A stretch of DNA of 64,000 bases from Streptomyces sp. DT2A-34 (GTDB lineage Bacteria > Actinomycetota > Actinomycetes > Streptomycetales > Streptomycetaceae), in the NCBI RefSeq assembly GCF_030499515.1, contig NZ_JASTWJ010000001.1:6800001-6864000 (forward strand). The letters run 5' to 3'. Of the stretch, positions 55,876 through 64,000 are shown piece by piece. Each line of letters starts with the position of its first letter. Positions within the stretch are counted from its first letter, which is position 1. The notes below the pieces were generated by a model. That model saw only the letters and a program-made list of their open reading frames with translations. It searched no databases and was not told where the DNA came from. The position numbers were made by a program, and so were the translations under genes.

Positions 55876-55887
55876 TACGATGCTTTG
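55876..55887 (+). promoter_or_regulatory. Leaderless -10 for adenosine deaminase
   Basis: TACGAT (55876-55881), six bases, ATG at 55888. The hexamer lies nine bases past the rnz stop. Confidence 0.55.
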
Positions 55888-56880
55888 ATGTCCGTCCCGA
55901 AAGCAGAACTGCACCTCCACATCGAAGGCACCCTCGAACCCGAGCTCGCCTTCGAACTGGCCGACCGCAACCGCGTCGAGCTGCCGTACGCCGACACCGA
56001 AGAGCTCCGCAAGGCCTACCAGTTCGAGGATCTCCAGTCCTTCCTGGACCTGTACTACGAGCTCATGGCCGTCCTGCGCACCGAGCGGGACTTCGAGGAC
56101 CTCGCGAACGCCTACCTCGCCCGTGCCGCCGCGCAGGGTGTGCGGCACGCGGAGATCTTCTTCGACCCGCAGGCGCACACCAAGCGGGGAGTGGAGCTCG
56201 GCACGGTCGTCGAGGGGCTGTGGCGGGCGCTGGGGAGCAGCGAGGCGAACCACGGCGTCTCCACCCGGCTCATCATGTGCTTCCTGCGCGACGACTCCGC
56301 CGAGTCGGCCATGGAGACGCTGCGGGCCGCGGAGCCGTATCTCGACCGGATCACCGGCGTCGGCCTCGACTCGGCCGAGGTCGGGCACCCGCCGGTGAAG
56401 TTCCGCGAGGTGTACGAGGCCGCCGCCGCCCTCGGCCTGCGGCGCGTCGCGCACGCGGGCGAGGAGGGGCCGCCCGCCTACATCACCGAGGCCCTCGACG
56501 TCCTCGGCGTGGAGCGCGTCGACCACGGGCTGCGGTGCGTGGAGGACCCGGCGCTGGTCGAGCGGCTGGTGCGGGAGCGGGTGCCGCTGACGCTGTGTCC
56601 GCTGTCGAACGTACGGCTGCGGACCGTCGACGTCCTCGCCGAGCACCCCCTGCCCGCGATGCTCGACGCCGGGCTGATGTGCACGGTCAACTCCGACGAC
56701 CCGGCCTACTTCGGCGGGTACGCGGGCGACAACTTCGACGCCGTACGCCAGAGCCTCGGCCTGACCGAGGAACGGCTCCGGGAGCTCGCCCGCAACTCGT
56801 TCCTCGCCTCCTTCCTGGAGGACGACGAGGAGTTGCGGGCGCGGTATCTGGCCGAGGTGGAGGCGTACGAGTTCAGGTAG
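55888..56880 (+). CDS. add: Adenosine deaminase
   Basis: Zinc enzyme converting adenosine to inosine (purine salvage). The 330-residue protein has PKAELHLHIEGTLEPEL with the HxH zinc ligands, RRVAHAGEEGPPAYI with the HAGE motif, VERVDHGLRCVEDP, LCPLSNVRLRTV and CTVNSDDPAYFGG with the catalytic Asp pair. Some relatives with this HxHIEGT opening act on adenine or other aminopurines, so the exact base specificity is open. The stop codon overlaps the convergent MFS gene by 8 bp. Confidence 0.92.
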   Translation: MSVPKAELHLHIEGTLEPELAFELADRNRVELPYADTEELRKAYQFEDLQSFLDLYYELMAVLRTERDFEDLANAYLARAAAQGVRHAEIFFDPQAHTKRGVELGTVVEGLWRALGSSEANHGVSTRLIMCFLRDDSAESAMETLRAAEPYLDRITGVGLDSAEVGHPPVKFREVYEAAAALGLRRVAHAGEEGPPAYITEALDVLGVERVDHGLRCVEDPALVERLVRERVPLTLCPLSNVRLRTVDVLAEHPLPAMLDAGLMCTVNSDDPAYFGGYAGDNFDAVRQSLGLTEERLRELARNSFLASFLEDDEELRARYLAEVEAYEFR

Positions 56881-58114
56881 CCGCGGTGAGGCGGTCGGGG
56901 GCGGCGGGGGTGGCTTCGGCGGTGTCCAAGGGGATTTCGATCACCTCGACGACCTCGACCACCTCGACGCCTTCCGTGACCGCGACGGTCTTCCGGGACC
57001 GCAGGCCCAACGCCACGGCCGTCATCGGTACGGCGATCACCAGCAGCCCGGCCGCCAGCACCGCGCCCATGACCGGGAACCCGGCCCGCGCCGACAGCAC
57101 GCTCCCGGCCAGCGGGCCCGCCGCCGTGCCCAGCGACGACGCCGAGCCGACGAGCACCGCCCAGCGCCCGCGCGCGTCGAGAGAGGCGGCGAGGCCGATG
57201 ACGTACGACAGGACGATCGGGTAGAGCGTGTTCCAGGCGATCTCGCCGGTCGCGAAGGTCGCCAGGTCGGTCGCGGAGGCGCTGAGCGCGATGCAGGCCG
57301 CGATGAGGGCCGTACCCGCGCCGATGGGCAGCGCTCGGCCGAGGCGCGGGCCGAGCGCGCCCGCCCCGGTGACGCCCAGCAGCCCGGCGCCGAGCGCCAC
57401 GGCGAACACCGCGCCGACCGTGGCTTCCGTCAGATGCGCCTGGTCCAGGCCGATCCGGCCGCTGACGCCCCACAGGGAGTTCTGGGCGAGGGACCAGCAC
57501 AGCATGCAGGCGGCGAGGGTCAGGCCCTGGCGGCGGTGGGGGACGGGGGAGGCGTCCCAGCCCTGGCGTGAGGTGCTCGTGGCGGCCGGGAGCCGGCCCG
57601 TGAGCGGCCATACGGCGAGCGCGGTGAGGGCGATCGCGGCGAGCGGGAGGCCGTGCCCGGGGCCGAGGCGGGGGACCGTCAGATAGACGGCGCCCGCGAG
57701 GGCGGAGACACCGAGGAGGCCGAGCGTGGTCGGCCGGTGCGGGTCGGGCTGGGCGGCGATGCGGGTGGCGGCGACCGCGGTGGCCGTACCGGATCCGAAG
57801 CCGCCGACGAGCACGCCCAGGACGACGGCCGGTACGGCGTGTGCGGATGCCGCCCAGCCGTAGCCGAGGACCGCGAGCGTGAGGCCGACGCGGGCCAGCC
57901 GCCGCGCCCCGATCCGCTCGACGCGCGAGGCCAGCGCGAACCCGGCCGACGCCGAGCTCAGCAGCAGCGCGCTGCCGACGGCGCCCGCCTGGGTGGGGGA
58001 CAGCGGAAGTCCGGAGTCGAGCCTGCCGACGACCGTCGGCAGCAGATACGGGGCCAGGTACCCGGCCGCGAAAAGGGCGACGAGGGGCCAGGCAGTGGTG
58101 CGGGGGGCGAACAC
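56873..58114 (-). CDS. MFS transporter (YbfB/CynX-like, about 413 aa)
   Basis: Twelve-helix major facilitator protein. It starts at about VFAPRTTAWPLVALFAAGYLAPYLLPTVVGRL, with RVERIGARRLARVGLTLAVLG as loop 2-3, GGFGSGTATAVAATRIA in helix 5, and SASSLGTAAGPLAGSVLSARAG late in the second half. The tail has a Val/Glu repeat (VEVVEVVEVIEI) coded by a short tandem repeat. The substrate is unknown. The GTG at 58114 fits the first membrane helix; an in-frame GTG at 58249 would add 45 residues without clear homology. Confidence 0.85.
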   Translation of the reverse strand: MFAPRTTAWPLVALFAAGYLAPYLLPTVVGRLDSGLPLSPTQAGAVGSALLLSSASAGFALASRVERIGARRLARVGLTLAVLGYGWAASAHAVPAVVLGVLVGGFGSGTATAVAATRIAAQPDPHRPTTLGLLGVSALAGAVYLTVPRLGPGHGLPLAAIALTALAVWPLTGRLPAATSTSRQGWDASPVPHRRQGLTLAACMLCWSLAQNSLWGVSGRIGLDQAHLTEATVGAVFAVALGAGLLGVTGAGALGPRLGRALPIGAGTALIAACIALSASATDLATFATGEIAWNTLYPIVLSYVIGLAASLDARGRWAVLVGSASSLGTAAGPLAGSVLSARAGFPVMGAVLAAGLLVIAVPMTAVALGLRSRKTVAVTEGVEVVEVVEVIEIPLDTAEATPAAPDRLTAAT

Positions 58115-58288
58115 GGGCGTTCCCAGGGCATGCGAAAGGAGCGGCTCAAGAGGGGAGGGGCGCAGGCCGTCGACGGACAGGAACGCGCGGGCAATTTGTA
58201 TCAAGCGGAGGCAGGCGTGAAGAAGCGAGGGTGGTGTGATCTGGGGCACGTTCTGTTTGTGGCGAGGAAATGCGGGTAGACGGCGCCC

Positions 58289-59074
58289 TCACCTGCGCCA
58301 GTGCACCGACCCGCCCCCGCCGGGAACCGTCGCCTCGATCTTCGCCCTGATCTCCCGCATCACGGCGACGATCCGCTCCTCATGCCCCGCCGACAGCCGG
58401 GCCACCGGCACCGAGCAACTGATCGCGTCCTGGGCCGGGGTGTCGTAGCGCAGGGCGAATCCGAAGCCGGCGATGCCGGTGACGCTTTCCTCGCGGTCGA
58501 CCGAGTAACCGCGCACTCGCACCTCGGCGAGGTCGGCCGCGAGTGCGTCCCGGGTGGTGCGGGTGTTGGCGGTGAGGGACTCGTACGGGCCCTCGGGGAG
58601 GTCGCCGTCGGGGCGTTCGGCCAGCAGTGCCTTGCCCAGGGCTCCCGCGTGGGCGGGGAGCCGCCGGCCCACCCGGCTGATCGTCCGCAGGTACTCGTGC
58701 GACTCGCGCGTCGCCAGATAGGCCACGTCCCGGCCGTCCAACCGCCCCATGTGGATCGTCTCGCCCAGCGCCTCCGACGCCTCGTCGAGATACGGGCGTA
58801 CGACCCGGACACGCGGGTCGGAGTCGAGGTAGCTGGTGCCGGTGAGCAGGGCGTGGATGCCGATGCCGTAGAGGGAGCCGGTGATGTCCGTGCGGACCCA
58901 GCCGCGGGAGATCAGGGTCTGCAGCAGCGCGTACATGGAGCTGCGCGGCACGTCCAGCTCGTCGGCCAGCTCCTGGAGGCGTGCGGGGCGGTCGCCGCGC
59001 GCGGCGAGCAGTTCCAGCAACTCGACCGTGCGCGCCGCCGACTTCACCTCGCGGACGCCGCCTGTCTCTGACAT
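58289..59074 (-). CDS. IclR family transcriptional regulator
   Basis: Likely regulator of the divergent D-glucarate genes. The 261-residue protein has an N-terminal winged helix (KSAARTVELLELLAARG, LQELADELDVPRSSMYALLQTLISRGWV). The IclR effector domain follows (PYLDEASEALGETIHMGRLDGRDVAYLA, LPAHAGALGKALLAE, YSVDREESVTGIAGFGFAL, SCSVPVARL). The ATG at 59074 fits a leaderless mRNA (TACGAT six bases upstream on the minus strand), so it is preferred over the longer start at 59125. Confidence 0.93.
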   Translation of the reverse strand: MSETGGVREVKSAARTVELLELLAARGDRPARLQELADELDVPRSSMYALLQTLISRGWVRTDITGSLYGIGIHALLTGTSYLDSDPRVRVVRPYLDEASEALGETIHMGRLDGRDVAYLATRESHEYLRTISRVGRRLPAHAGALGKALLAERPDGDLPEGPYESLTANTRTTRDALAADLAEVRVRGYSVDREESVTGIAGFGFALRYDTPAQDAISCSVPVARLSAGHEERIVAVMREIRAKIEATVPGGGGSVHWRR

Positions 59075-59086
59075 GGGGCGATCGTA
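59075..59086 (-). promoter_or_regulatory. Leaderless -10 for the IclR gene
   Basis: Minus-strand TACGAT (59081-59086), six bases, ATG at 59074. The hexamer is the same as at the adenosine deaminase gene. Confidence 0.6.
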
Positions 59087-59114
59087 ATCGGCCCGAATCG
59101 GATCGACCGTGCCA

Positions 59115-59163
59115 TTGACGGTCACGGTTCGCGTATCTAATCTCCATTTTCATACATGGATGA
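59115..59163 (+). promoter_or_regulatory. Strong promoter and operator-like palindrome for the glucarate operon
   Basis: TTGACG (59115-59120), 17-bp spacer, TAATCT (59138-59143): the best consensus promoter in the window. TCAT-ACATGG-ATGA (59150-59163) lies at the expected transcription start and may be the IclR site. The transcript would have a leader of about 36 nt. Confidence 0.7.
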
Positions 59164-59185
59164 CATCTACATGGGGAGATCAGAG

Positions 59186-60124
59186 GTGAGCCTCGCTACG
59201 GACACGGCCCGGCGTCTGCGGGACGGCATGGCGCAAGGAGTGCTGTCGTTCCCGCTCACAAGCTTCCACGCGGACGGCACGCTGGACCCGGACGGCTTCC
59301 GCGCCCACGTCGCCGCCCAGCTCGCCACCGCCCCGGGCGCCCTCTTCCCCGCCTGCGGCACAGGAGAGTTCTTCTCGCTGGACGAGGACGAGTACCGGCA
59401 GGTCGTCTCGGTCGCCGTCGAGGAGGCGGGCGGGCGCGTGCCCGTCGTCGCCGGGGTCGGCTACGGCTGGGCGCAGGCCGCGCGGTTCGCCCGGATCGCC
59501 GAGGAGGCCGGCGCCGACGCCCTCCTCGTCCTGCCGCACTACCTGGTCGCCGCCCCGCAGGACGGCCTGGTCGCCCAGCTGGAGCAGCTCGCGGCCCGGA
59601 CCCGACTGCCGCTCATCACCTACCAGCGCGGTCAAGTCGCCTTCACCGCCGACTCGTTGCGGCGCATCGCCCGCATCCCGAACGTCATCGGCCTCAAGGA
59701 CGGCCACAGCGATCTCGACCGCCTCCAGCGCCTCACCCTCGCCGCCCCCGAGGGCTTCCTCTTCTTCAACGGCGCCGCCACCGCCGAGATCCAGGCCCGC
59801 GCCTACGCCACCGTCGGCGTCCCGGCCTACTCCTCCGCCGTCCACGCCTTCGCCCCCGAGATCGCGAACGCCTTCTTCGCCGCCCTCCGGTGCGGTGATC
59901 ACGACACGGCCGACAAGCTGCTGCGCGACTTCTACGTCCCGCTCGTCGAGGTCCGCGACCGGGTGCCCGGATACGCCGTGTCCCTGGTGAAGGCGGCGGC
60001 CCGGCTGCGCGGCCGACCCGTCGGCCCCGTACGCGCCCCGCTCACCGACCCGTCGACCGCCGACCTGGCCGACCTGCGCACTCTCCTCGCCACCGGACTC
60101 GACCTCGTAGGAGCAGCGCTGTGA
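59186..60124 (+). CDS. kdgD: 5-dehydro-4-deoxyglucarate dehydratase
   Basis: Class I aldolase-fold enzyme that decarboxylates and dehydrates 5-keto-4-deoxyglucarate to alpha-ketoglutarate semialdehyde. The 312-residue protein has GVLSFPLTSFHADGTLDPDGF, LFPACGTGEFFSLDEDEYRQVV, LITYQRGQVAFT with the catalytic Tyr region, and NVIGLKDGHSDLDRL with the Schiff-base Lys. The GTG at 59186 has GGGGAGA before it; ATG 59171 is also in frame. It overlaps gudD by GTGA. Confidence 0.94.
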   Translation: MSLATDTARRLRDGMAQGVLSFPLTSFHADGTLDPDGFRAHVAAQLATAPGALFPACGTGEFFSLDEDEYRQVVSVAVEEAGGRVPVVAGVGYGWAQAARFARIAEEAGADALLVLPHYLVAAPQDGLVAQLEQLAARTRLPLITYQRGQVAFTADSLRRIARIPNVIGLKDGHSDLDRLQRLTLAAPEGFLFFNGAATAEIQARAYATVGVPAYSSAVHAFAPEIANAFFAALRCGDHDTADKLLRDFYVPLVEVRDRVPGYAVSLVKAAARLRGRPVGPVRAPLTDPSTADLADLRTLLATGLDLVGAAL

Positions 60125-61410
60125 ACCTCACGATCACCGAAGTCCGCCTCACGCCCATCCTGGTCGCCGACCCGCCGCTGCTGAACACCCAGGGCGTCCA
60201 CCAGCCGTACACACCCCGCCTGATCGTCGAGGTCGAGACGGCCGACGGGGTCACGGGCGTCGGTGAGACGTACGGCGACACCAAGTACCTGGAGCTGGCC
60301 CGGCCGTTCGCGGAGAAACTGATAGGTCGTCAAGTCGGTGACCTGAACGGCCTGTTCGTCGTCGCCGACGAGGTGGCCGTCGATCAGTCCCGGGTCCAGG
60401 GCCAGGTCGACGTCGGCGGGCTGCGCGGTGTCCAGACCGCCGACAAGCTGCGGCTGTCCGTCGTCTCCGGCTTCGAGGTCGCCTGCCTCGACGCCCTCGG
60501 CAAGGCGCTCGGGCTGCCCGTGCACGCGCTGCTCGGCGGCAAGGTGCGCGACGCGGTCGAGTACAGCGCGTACCTGTTCTACAAGTGGGCCGAGCATCCG
60601 GAGGGCGTGCGCGCCGAGAAGGACGACTGGGGTGCCGCCGTCGACCCGGCCGGGGTCGTCGAGCAGGCGCGGAAGTTCACGGAGCGGTACGGGTTCACCT
60701 CCTTCAAGCTCAAGGGCGGGGTCTTTGCGCCGGACGAGGAGATCGCCGCCGTACGGGCCCTCGCGGCGGCCTTTCCCGGGCACCCGCTGCGCCTCGACCC
60801 CAACGGGGCCTGGTCCGTGGAGACCTCGCTGAAGGTGGCGCGGGAGGTCGGGGACGTCCTGGAGTACCTGGAGGACCCGGCCCTCGGTACGGCCGCCATG
60901 GCCGAGGTCGCCGCGCGGGCCGGGGTGCCGCTGGCGACCAACATGTGCGTGACGACGTTCGCGGAGATCAAGGAGGCGTTCACCCGGGACGCCGTCCAGG
61001 TCGTCCTCTCCGACCACCACTACTGGGGCGGGCTGCGCAACACCCAGCAGCTGGCGGCGATCTGCCGCACCTTCGGCGTCGGGGTGTCCATGCACTCCAA
61101 CACCCACCTGGGCATCTCCCTGGCCGCGATGACCCACGTGGCGTCGACCGTCCCTAACCTCCACCACGCCTGCGACTCCCACTACCCCTGGCAGTCCGAG
61201 GACGTCCTCACCGAACGCCTTACCTTCGAAGGCGGCAAGGTCGCCGTGTCCGACGCGCCCGGCCTCGGGGTCGAGCTGGACCGCGAGAGGCTGGCGGAGC
61301 TGCACCGGCGGTGGCTGGATGACGACGGCTCGCTGCGGGACCGCGACGACGCGGCGGCCATGCGGGTCGCCGACCCCGGCTGGGTCACGCCCTCGGTGCC
61401 CCGCTGGTAG
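60121..61410 (+). CDS. gudD: Glucarate dehydratase
   Basis: Enolase-superfamily enzyme turning D-glucarate into 5-keto-4-deoxyglucarate, the substrate of the preceding gene. The 429-residue protein has VGVGETYGDTKYLE, SFKLKGGVFAPDEEI with the KxK base, LRLDPNGAWSVET and EDPAL with metal ligands, and VVLSDHHYWGGLRNT with SMHSNTHLGISLAAMTHVA for the Asp-His dyad. The GTG start overlaps the kdgD stop, so the two are translated together. Confidence 0.95.
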   Translation: MNLTITEVRLTPILVADPPLLNTQGVHQPYTPRLIVEVETADGVTGVGETYGDTKYLELARPFAEKLIGRQVGDLNGLFVVADEVAVDQSRVQGQVDVGGLRGVQTADKLRLSVVSGFEVACLDALGKALGLPVHALLGGKVRDAVEYSAYLFYKWAEHPEGVRAEKDDWGAAVDPAGVVEQARKFTERYGFTSFKLKGGVFAPDEEIAAVRALAAAFPGHPLRLDPNGAWSVETSLKVAREVGDVLEYLEDPALGTAAMAEVAARAGVPLATNMCVTTFAEIKEAFTRDAVQVVLSDHHYWGGLRNTQQLAAICRTFGVGVSMHSNTHLGISLAAMTHVASTVPNLHHACDSHYPWQSEDVLTERLTFEGGKVAVSDAPGLGVELDRERLAELHRRWLDDDGSLRDRDDAAAMRVADPGWVTPSVPRW

Positions 61411-61546
61411 CGGCTCGCCGGCCGCCCCGGTGAGGTCGTCCACCGGGCGCTCGGGCCGGATCGCGGTGGCGTTGTCGCTGGTGCGGTGGCGTTGTCGGTG
61501 GCTTGGTGCACACTGGCCAGATCAGCACCACGTCAGGGAGCGCACC

Positions 61547-62704
61547 GTGACCACGCCCACCGCGACCAACGGAAAGGGACCCTCGCCCCAGGGGCCGTCG
61601 TCCAGGGCGGGGAAGCCGTACCACCGGAGCCAGGTCGACCCCCTCGCCGGCCTGCGCACGCCCGCCGACCCGCCCTGGGACGTGTACCTCACGGGCACGG
61701 TCTTCCTCGACATCATCTTCACCGGCCTCGACTCGGCCCCGGTGCGCGGGACGGAGTCCTGGGCGCGGGGGATGGGGTCGAGCCCCGGCGGCGTGGCGAA
61801 CATGGCGACGGCCCTGTCCCGCCTCGGCCTGCGGACCTCGCTCGCGGCGGCCTTCGGCGACGACCACTACGGCGAGTACTGCTGGGACGCGCTGGAGCAC
61901 GGCGAGGGCATCGACCTCTCGCCGTCGCGCACGGTGCCGGGCTGGCACTCGCCGGTGACGGTCTCGATGGCGTACGAGGGCGAGCGCACGATGGTCTCCC
62001 ACGGCCACGAGCCGCCCCCGGAGGAGCCGGCGCCGGACTGCCCGCCCCGCGCGCGTGCCGCCGTGGCCTCGCTGGAGCCGGGCAAGCGGGCCCCCTGGAT
62101 CGCGCAGGCCGCGAGCAAGGGCGCCCGTATCTTCGCCGACGTCGGCTGGGACGACACGGGGGCGTGGGACCTGGCGGGGCTGGCCGACCTGGAGCACTGC
62201 GAGGCCTTCCTGCCGAACGCCCAGGAGGCCATGCGGTACACGGGCGCCGACTGCCCGCGCGCGGCGGCCCACGCCCTGACCGCGCACGTCCCCCTCGCGG
62301 TGGTCACCCTCGGCGCGCAGGGCGCGTACGCGGTGGACGGACGGACCGGGGAGACGGCCGAGGTCCCCGCGATCGCCGTCGAGGCCCTCGACCCGACCGG
62401 CGCCGGCGACGTCTTCGTGGCCGGCTTCGTCGCGGGCACCCTGGCCGACTGGCCGCTGGCCGACCGGCTGGCCTTCGCGGGCCTCACGGCAGCCCTGTCG
62501 GTGCAGGAGTTCGGCGGCTCCCTGTCCGCCCCTTGCTGGGCCGAGATCGGCGCCTGGTGGCGCAAGGTCCAGTCCCTCGACCGGCAGGACCCCGAGGCCC
62601 TGCGCCGGTACGCGTTCCTGGCGGATCTGGTGCCGGAGGAGGAGGGGAGACCGTGGCCGCTGCGGCGGGCGGTGCCGACGATCGGGTTCCGCAGGTCGGC
62701 GTGA
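61547..62704 (+). CDS. PfkB family carbohydrate kinase
   Basis: About 385 residues. DVYLTGTVFLDIIFTGLDSAP and SSPGGVANMATALSRLGLRTSLAAAFGDDHYGEY form the N-terminal sugar-binding half. FLPNAQEAMRYTGAD, LAVVTLGAQGAYAVDG and ALDPTGAGDVFVAGFVAG (PfkB signature with catalytic Asp) form the C-terminal half. The substrate is unknown; the place after the glucarate genes suggests a sugar acid or its keto-deoxy product. It has its own GGGAG site and lies 136 bp after gudD, in a gap holding two GCGGTGGCGTTGTCG copies. Confidence 0.9.
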   Translation: MTTPTATNGKGPSPQGPSSRAGKPYHRSQVDPLAGLRTPADPPWDVYLTGTVFLDIIFTGLDSAPVRGTESWARGMGSSPGGVANMATALSRLGLRTSLAAAFGDDHYGEYCWDALEHGEGIDLSPSRTVPGWHSPVTVSMAYEGERTMVSHGHEPPPEEPAPDCPPRARAAVASLEPGKRAPWIAQAASKGARIFADVGWDDTGAWDLAGLADLEHCEAFLPNAQEAMRYTGADCPRAAAHALTAHVPLAVVTLGAQGAYAVDGRTGETAEVPAIAVEALDPTGAGDVFVAGFVAGTLADWPLADRLAFAGLTAALSVQEFGGSLSAPCWAEIGAWWRKVQSLDRQDPEALRRYAFLADLVPEEEGRPWPLRRAVPTIGFRRSA

Positions 62705-62738
62705 CGGGTTCAGCCCCATCGGCGTGACGGGTTCAGCC
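62696..62738. repeat. 20-bp direct repeat spanning the kinase stop codon
   Basis: TCGGCGTGACGGGTTCAGCC occurs at 62696-62715 (containing the TGA stop) and again at 62719-62738, without mismatch. Confidence 0.95.
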
Positions 62739-62755
62739 TCAGGGGATCCGTGGGC

Positions 62756-63568
62756 TCAGCCGGGGGTGGACGGCGGGGTGGACGGCGTCAGTACCACGAA
62801 GTCCGCGTTCCACGGGTCCACGCAGACGGCCAGCCGGCCGACGCCCTCCGCGTCCTCCGGCCCCATCTGCACACTGCCGCCGTTCTCGGTGACCTTGGCG
62901 ACCGCGGCGTCGCAGTCGGTGACGTTGAAGACCGGGTGCCAGTACGGCCGCCCGTTCGCCAGCACGAGGTTCTCCTCGGGCAGCTCCATGAGGCCGCCCT
63001 GCATGCGCTCCTCGGGCAGCCCGGCCGGCGTGATGAGGGTGTACGCGCCCCCGCCGCCCGGCAGCGCCATCTCGCTGAACCGCCAGCCGAGGACACCGCC
63101 GTAGAACTCCTTAGCGCCCGCGGCGTCGCTCGTGTACAGCTCGGTCCACGACAGCGAGCCCGGCGCGTCCGCCAGCTCGAAGCCGGAGTTCTTCCCCGGC
63201 TGCCAGACCGCGAACTGGCCGCCCAGCGGATCGTTGTACTGCGCCATCCGCCCCCAGTCGTCGAGGTCCCGCGGCGCCACCCGCACCGTGCCGCCCGCGC
63301 GCTCGACGGCCTGGGTCGTCGCGTCCGCGTCGTCGACGGTGTAGTAGATCATCCAGGCCGACCGCGCCCCCTCCTCGGTGAGCCTGCCGAGCCCGGCGAC
63401 GGTCTTGCCGTCCTTCTTGAACATGCCGCCTTCGAAGTCCTCCGCCTCACCCATGGACTCGTACTCCCAGCCGAGCACCGCGCCGTAGAAGGCCGCGGCG
63501 GCCCGGACGTCCGGGGCACCGAGGTCGAGCCAACAGGGGGAGCCGGGAGCGAGGTCAGTGGTGATCAT
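62756..63568 (-). CDS. Two-domain VOC family protein (270 aa)
   Basis: Duplicated glyoxalase-fold protein. Domain 1 has PCWLDLGAPDVRAAAAFYGAVLGWEYE; domain 2 has LSWTELYTSDAAGAKEFYGGVLGWRFSEM. RMAQYNDPLGGQFAVWQPGKN is the typical linker of the CFP-30B-like/hydroxylase-type group. It ends DPWNADFVVLTPSTPP. The ATG at 63568 has AAGGGA upstream. No activity can be assigned. Confidence 0.9.
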   Translation of the reverse strand: MITTDLAPGSPCWLDLGAPDVRAAAAFYGAVLGWEYESMGEAEDFEGGMFKKDGKTVAGLGRLTEEGARSAWMIYYTVDDADATTQAVERAGGTVRVAPRDLDDWGRMAQYNDPLGGQFAVWQPGKNSGFELADAPGSLSWTELYTSDAAGAKEFYGGVLGWRFSEMALPGGGGAYTLITPAGLPEERMQGGLMELPEENLVLANGRPYWHPVFNVTDCDAAVAKVTENGGSVQMGPEDAEGVGRLAVCVDPWNADFVVLTPSTPPSTPG

Positions 63569-63666
63569 GGTGATTCCCTTCGCAGATCCTCTGACCTCAG
63601 CGTGACACCCGGCACTGACACTCGCCCGTCGGATACGCTCCGGGCGCCGCCCCGGCCGGCTCTGGT

Positions 63667-63678
63667 TACCATCCGGCC
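63667..63678 (+). promoter_or_regulatory. Leaderless -10 for the last gene
   Basis: TACCAT (63667-63672), six bases, ATG at 63679. Confidence 0.55.
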
Positions 63679-64000
63679 ATGAGCGACGACGCGAGCGTGG
63701 CCGGGCTCGCTGCCACCACACACGGCTGGGCGGCGGCGATGGTCTCCAACGAGCCCGCCCGGATCGCCGACTTCATGGCCGACGACTGGGTCATCGTCTC
63801 CGACTCGGGCATCTCCACCAGGGCGCAGTTCCTCGCGCTCGTCGAGTCCGGCGACCTGACCCACTCGGCGTTCCGGATCGTCGGCGAACCCAGGATCCGC
63901 GTCCACGGCGACTCGGCGGTCGTGACCGCCCGGGTGACGAACACGGCCCACTACCGGGGCGAGCGCTTCGACGCGGACGAGTGGACGACCGACGTCTTCG
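63679..64000 (+). CDS. NTF2-like (DUF4440/SnoaL-type) protein, 5' part
   Basis: The open frame runs off the window. MSDDASVAGLAATTHGWAAAMVSNEPARIADFMADDWVIVSDSG is the usual start of a DUF4440-type NTF2 fold, followed by ISTRAQFLALVESGDL, IRVHGDSAVVTARVTNTAHYRGERF and the WTTDVF strand. Only the last strands are missing. Divergent from the VOC gene by 110 bp. Confidence 0.88.
   Translation, partial: MSDDASVAGLAATTHGWAAAMVSNEPARIADFMADDWVIVSDSGISTRAQFLALVESGDLTHSAFRIVGEPRIRVHGDSAVVTARVTNTAHYRGERFDADEWTTDVF

Noticed and set aside
56220..57224. Plus-strand frame running through the adenosine deaminase and MFS genes
   Set aside because: Out of frame with the deaminase motifs and antisense to the MFS transporter; no start signal.

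Overview
The window is a high-GC chromosomal segment from a Streptomyces (or very close actinomycete). The evidence is strong G/C bias at third codon positions, frequent GTG starts, ATGA/GTGA start-stop overlaps, and a gene content typical of a Streptomyces core chromosome: proB-proA, nadD-rsfS-phosphatase, leuS, comEA-comEC, holA, rpsT-lepA, hemW-hrcA-dnaJ-rsmE, a tricorn-type protease, rnz, and a D-glucarate operon. No insertion sequence, prophage, integrase, rRNA operon or CRISPR array was seen.

Layout. 1-2.8 kb: 3' end of proB, a 91-bp tandem repeat, a small unknown gene and proA. 3-6.5 kb: two related single-pass membrane proteins, an M48 peptidase on the minus strand and two 53-54 residue membrane proteins. 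6.6-10.2 kb: nadD, a degenerate LCP/LytR_C protein, rsfS and a histidine phosphatase. 10.3-12.6 kb: two identical tRNA-Ala(GGC) genes bracketing two tiny zinc-ribbon genes and a GT87 glycosyltransferase. 12.6-15.6 kb: a minus-strand pair coding a ferric-reductase-like cytochrome and a NuoF-ferredoxin fusion. 15.8-18.9 kb: leuS behind a leader peptide and an intrinsic terminator. 19-26.5 kb: a coiled-coil membrane protein, DegV, comEA-comEC, arylamine N-acetyltransferase and a small protein, with several short tandem repeats. 26.8-33.5 kb: holA, a tandem NTF2-like pair, rpsT, lepA and an acyl-CoA synthetase. 33.6-40.4 kb: a signalling cluster with a response regulator, a poly-HAMP hybrid kinase whose N-terminus is frameshifted, and a divergent SpoIIE phosphatase. 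40.4-48.5 kb: hemW, a nonsense-interrupted Uma2 gene, DUF3097, an MBL hydrolase, CIRCE-hrcA-dnaJ, nitronate monooxygenase, rsmE and a VOC protein. 48.5-58 kb: membrane and lipoprotein genes, tricorn protease, HIT protein, rnz, adenosine deaminase and an MFS exporter. 58.3-64 kb: an IclR regulator divergent from kdgD-gudD and a PfkB kinase, then a VOC protein and the start of an NTF2-like gene.

Themes that cut across genes. (1) At about a dozen genes on both strands a TAnnnT hexamer sits exactly 6 nt (occasionally 7) before the start codon, predicting leaderless mRNAs. This pattern also fixes starts and shows that the Uma2 gene is broken. (2) Four genes have short direct duplications that span or begin at their stop codons. 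(3) leuS is preceded by a 12-codon ORF with three consecutive Leu codons followed by an intrinsic terminator, which looks like a transcription-attenuation leader. (4) A cytochrome/NuoF-like pair appears to form a transmembrane electron-transfer module and lacks one canonical NuoF cluster cysteine.

All calls come from reading the sequence; no database search was run. Family names rest on motifs and gene order. Start sites are judged from ribosome-binding sites or the leaderless pattern and remain predictions.
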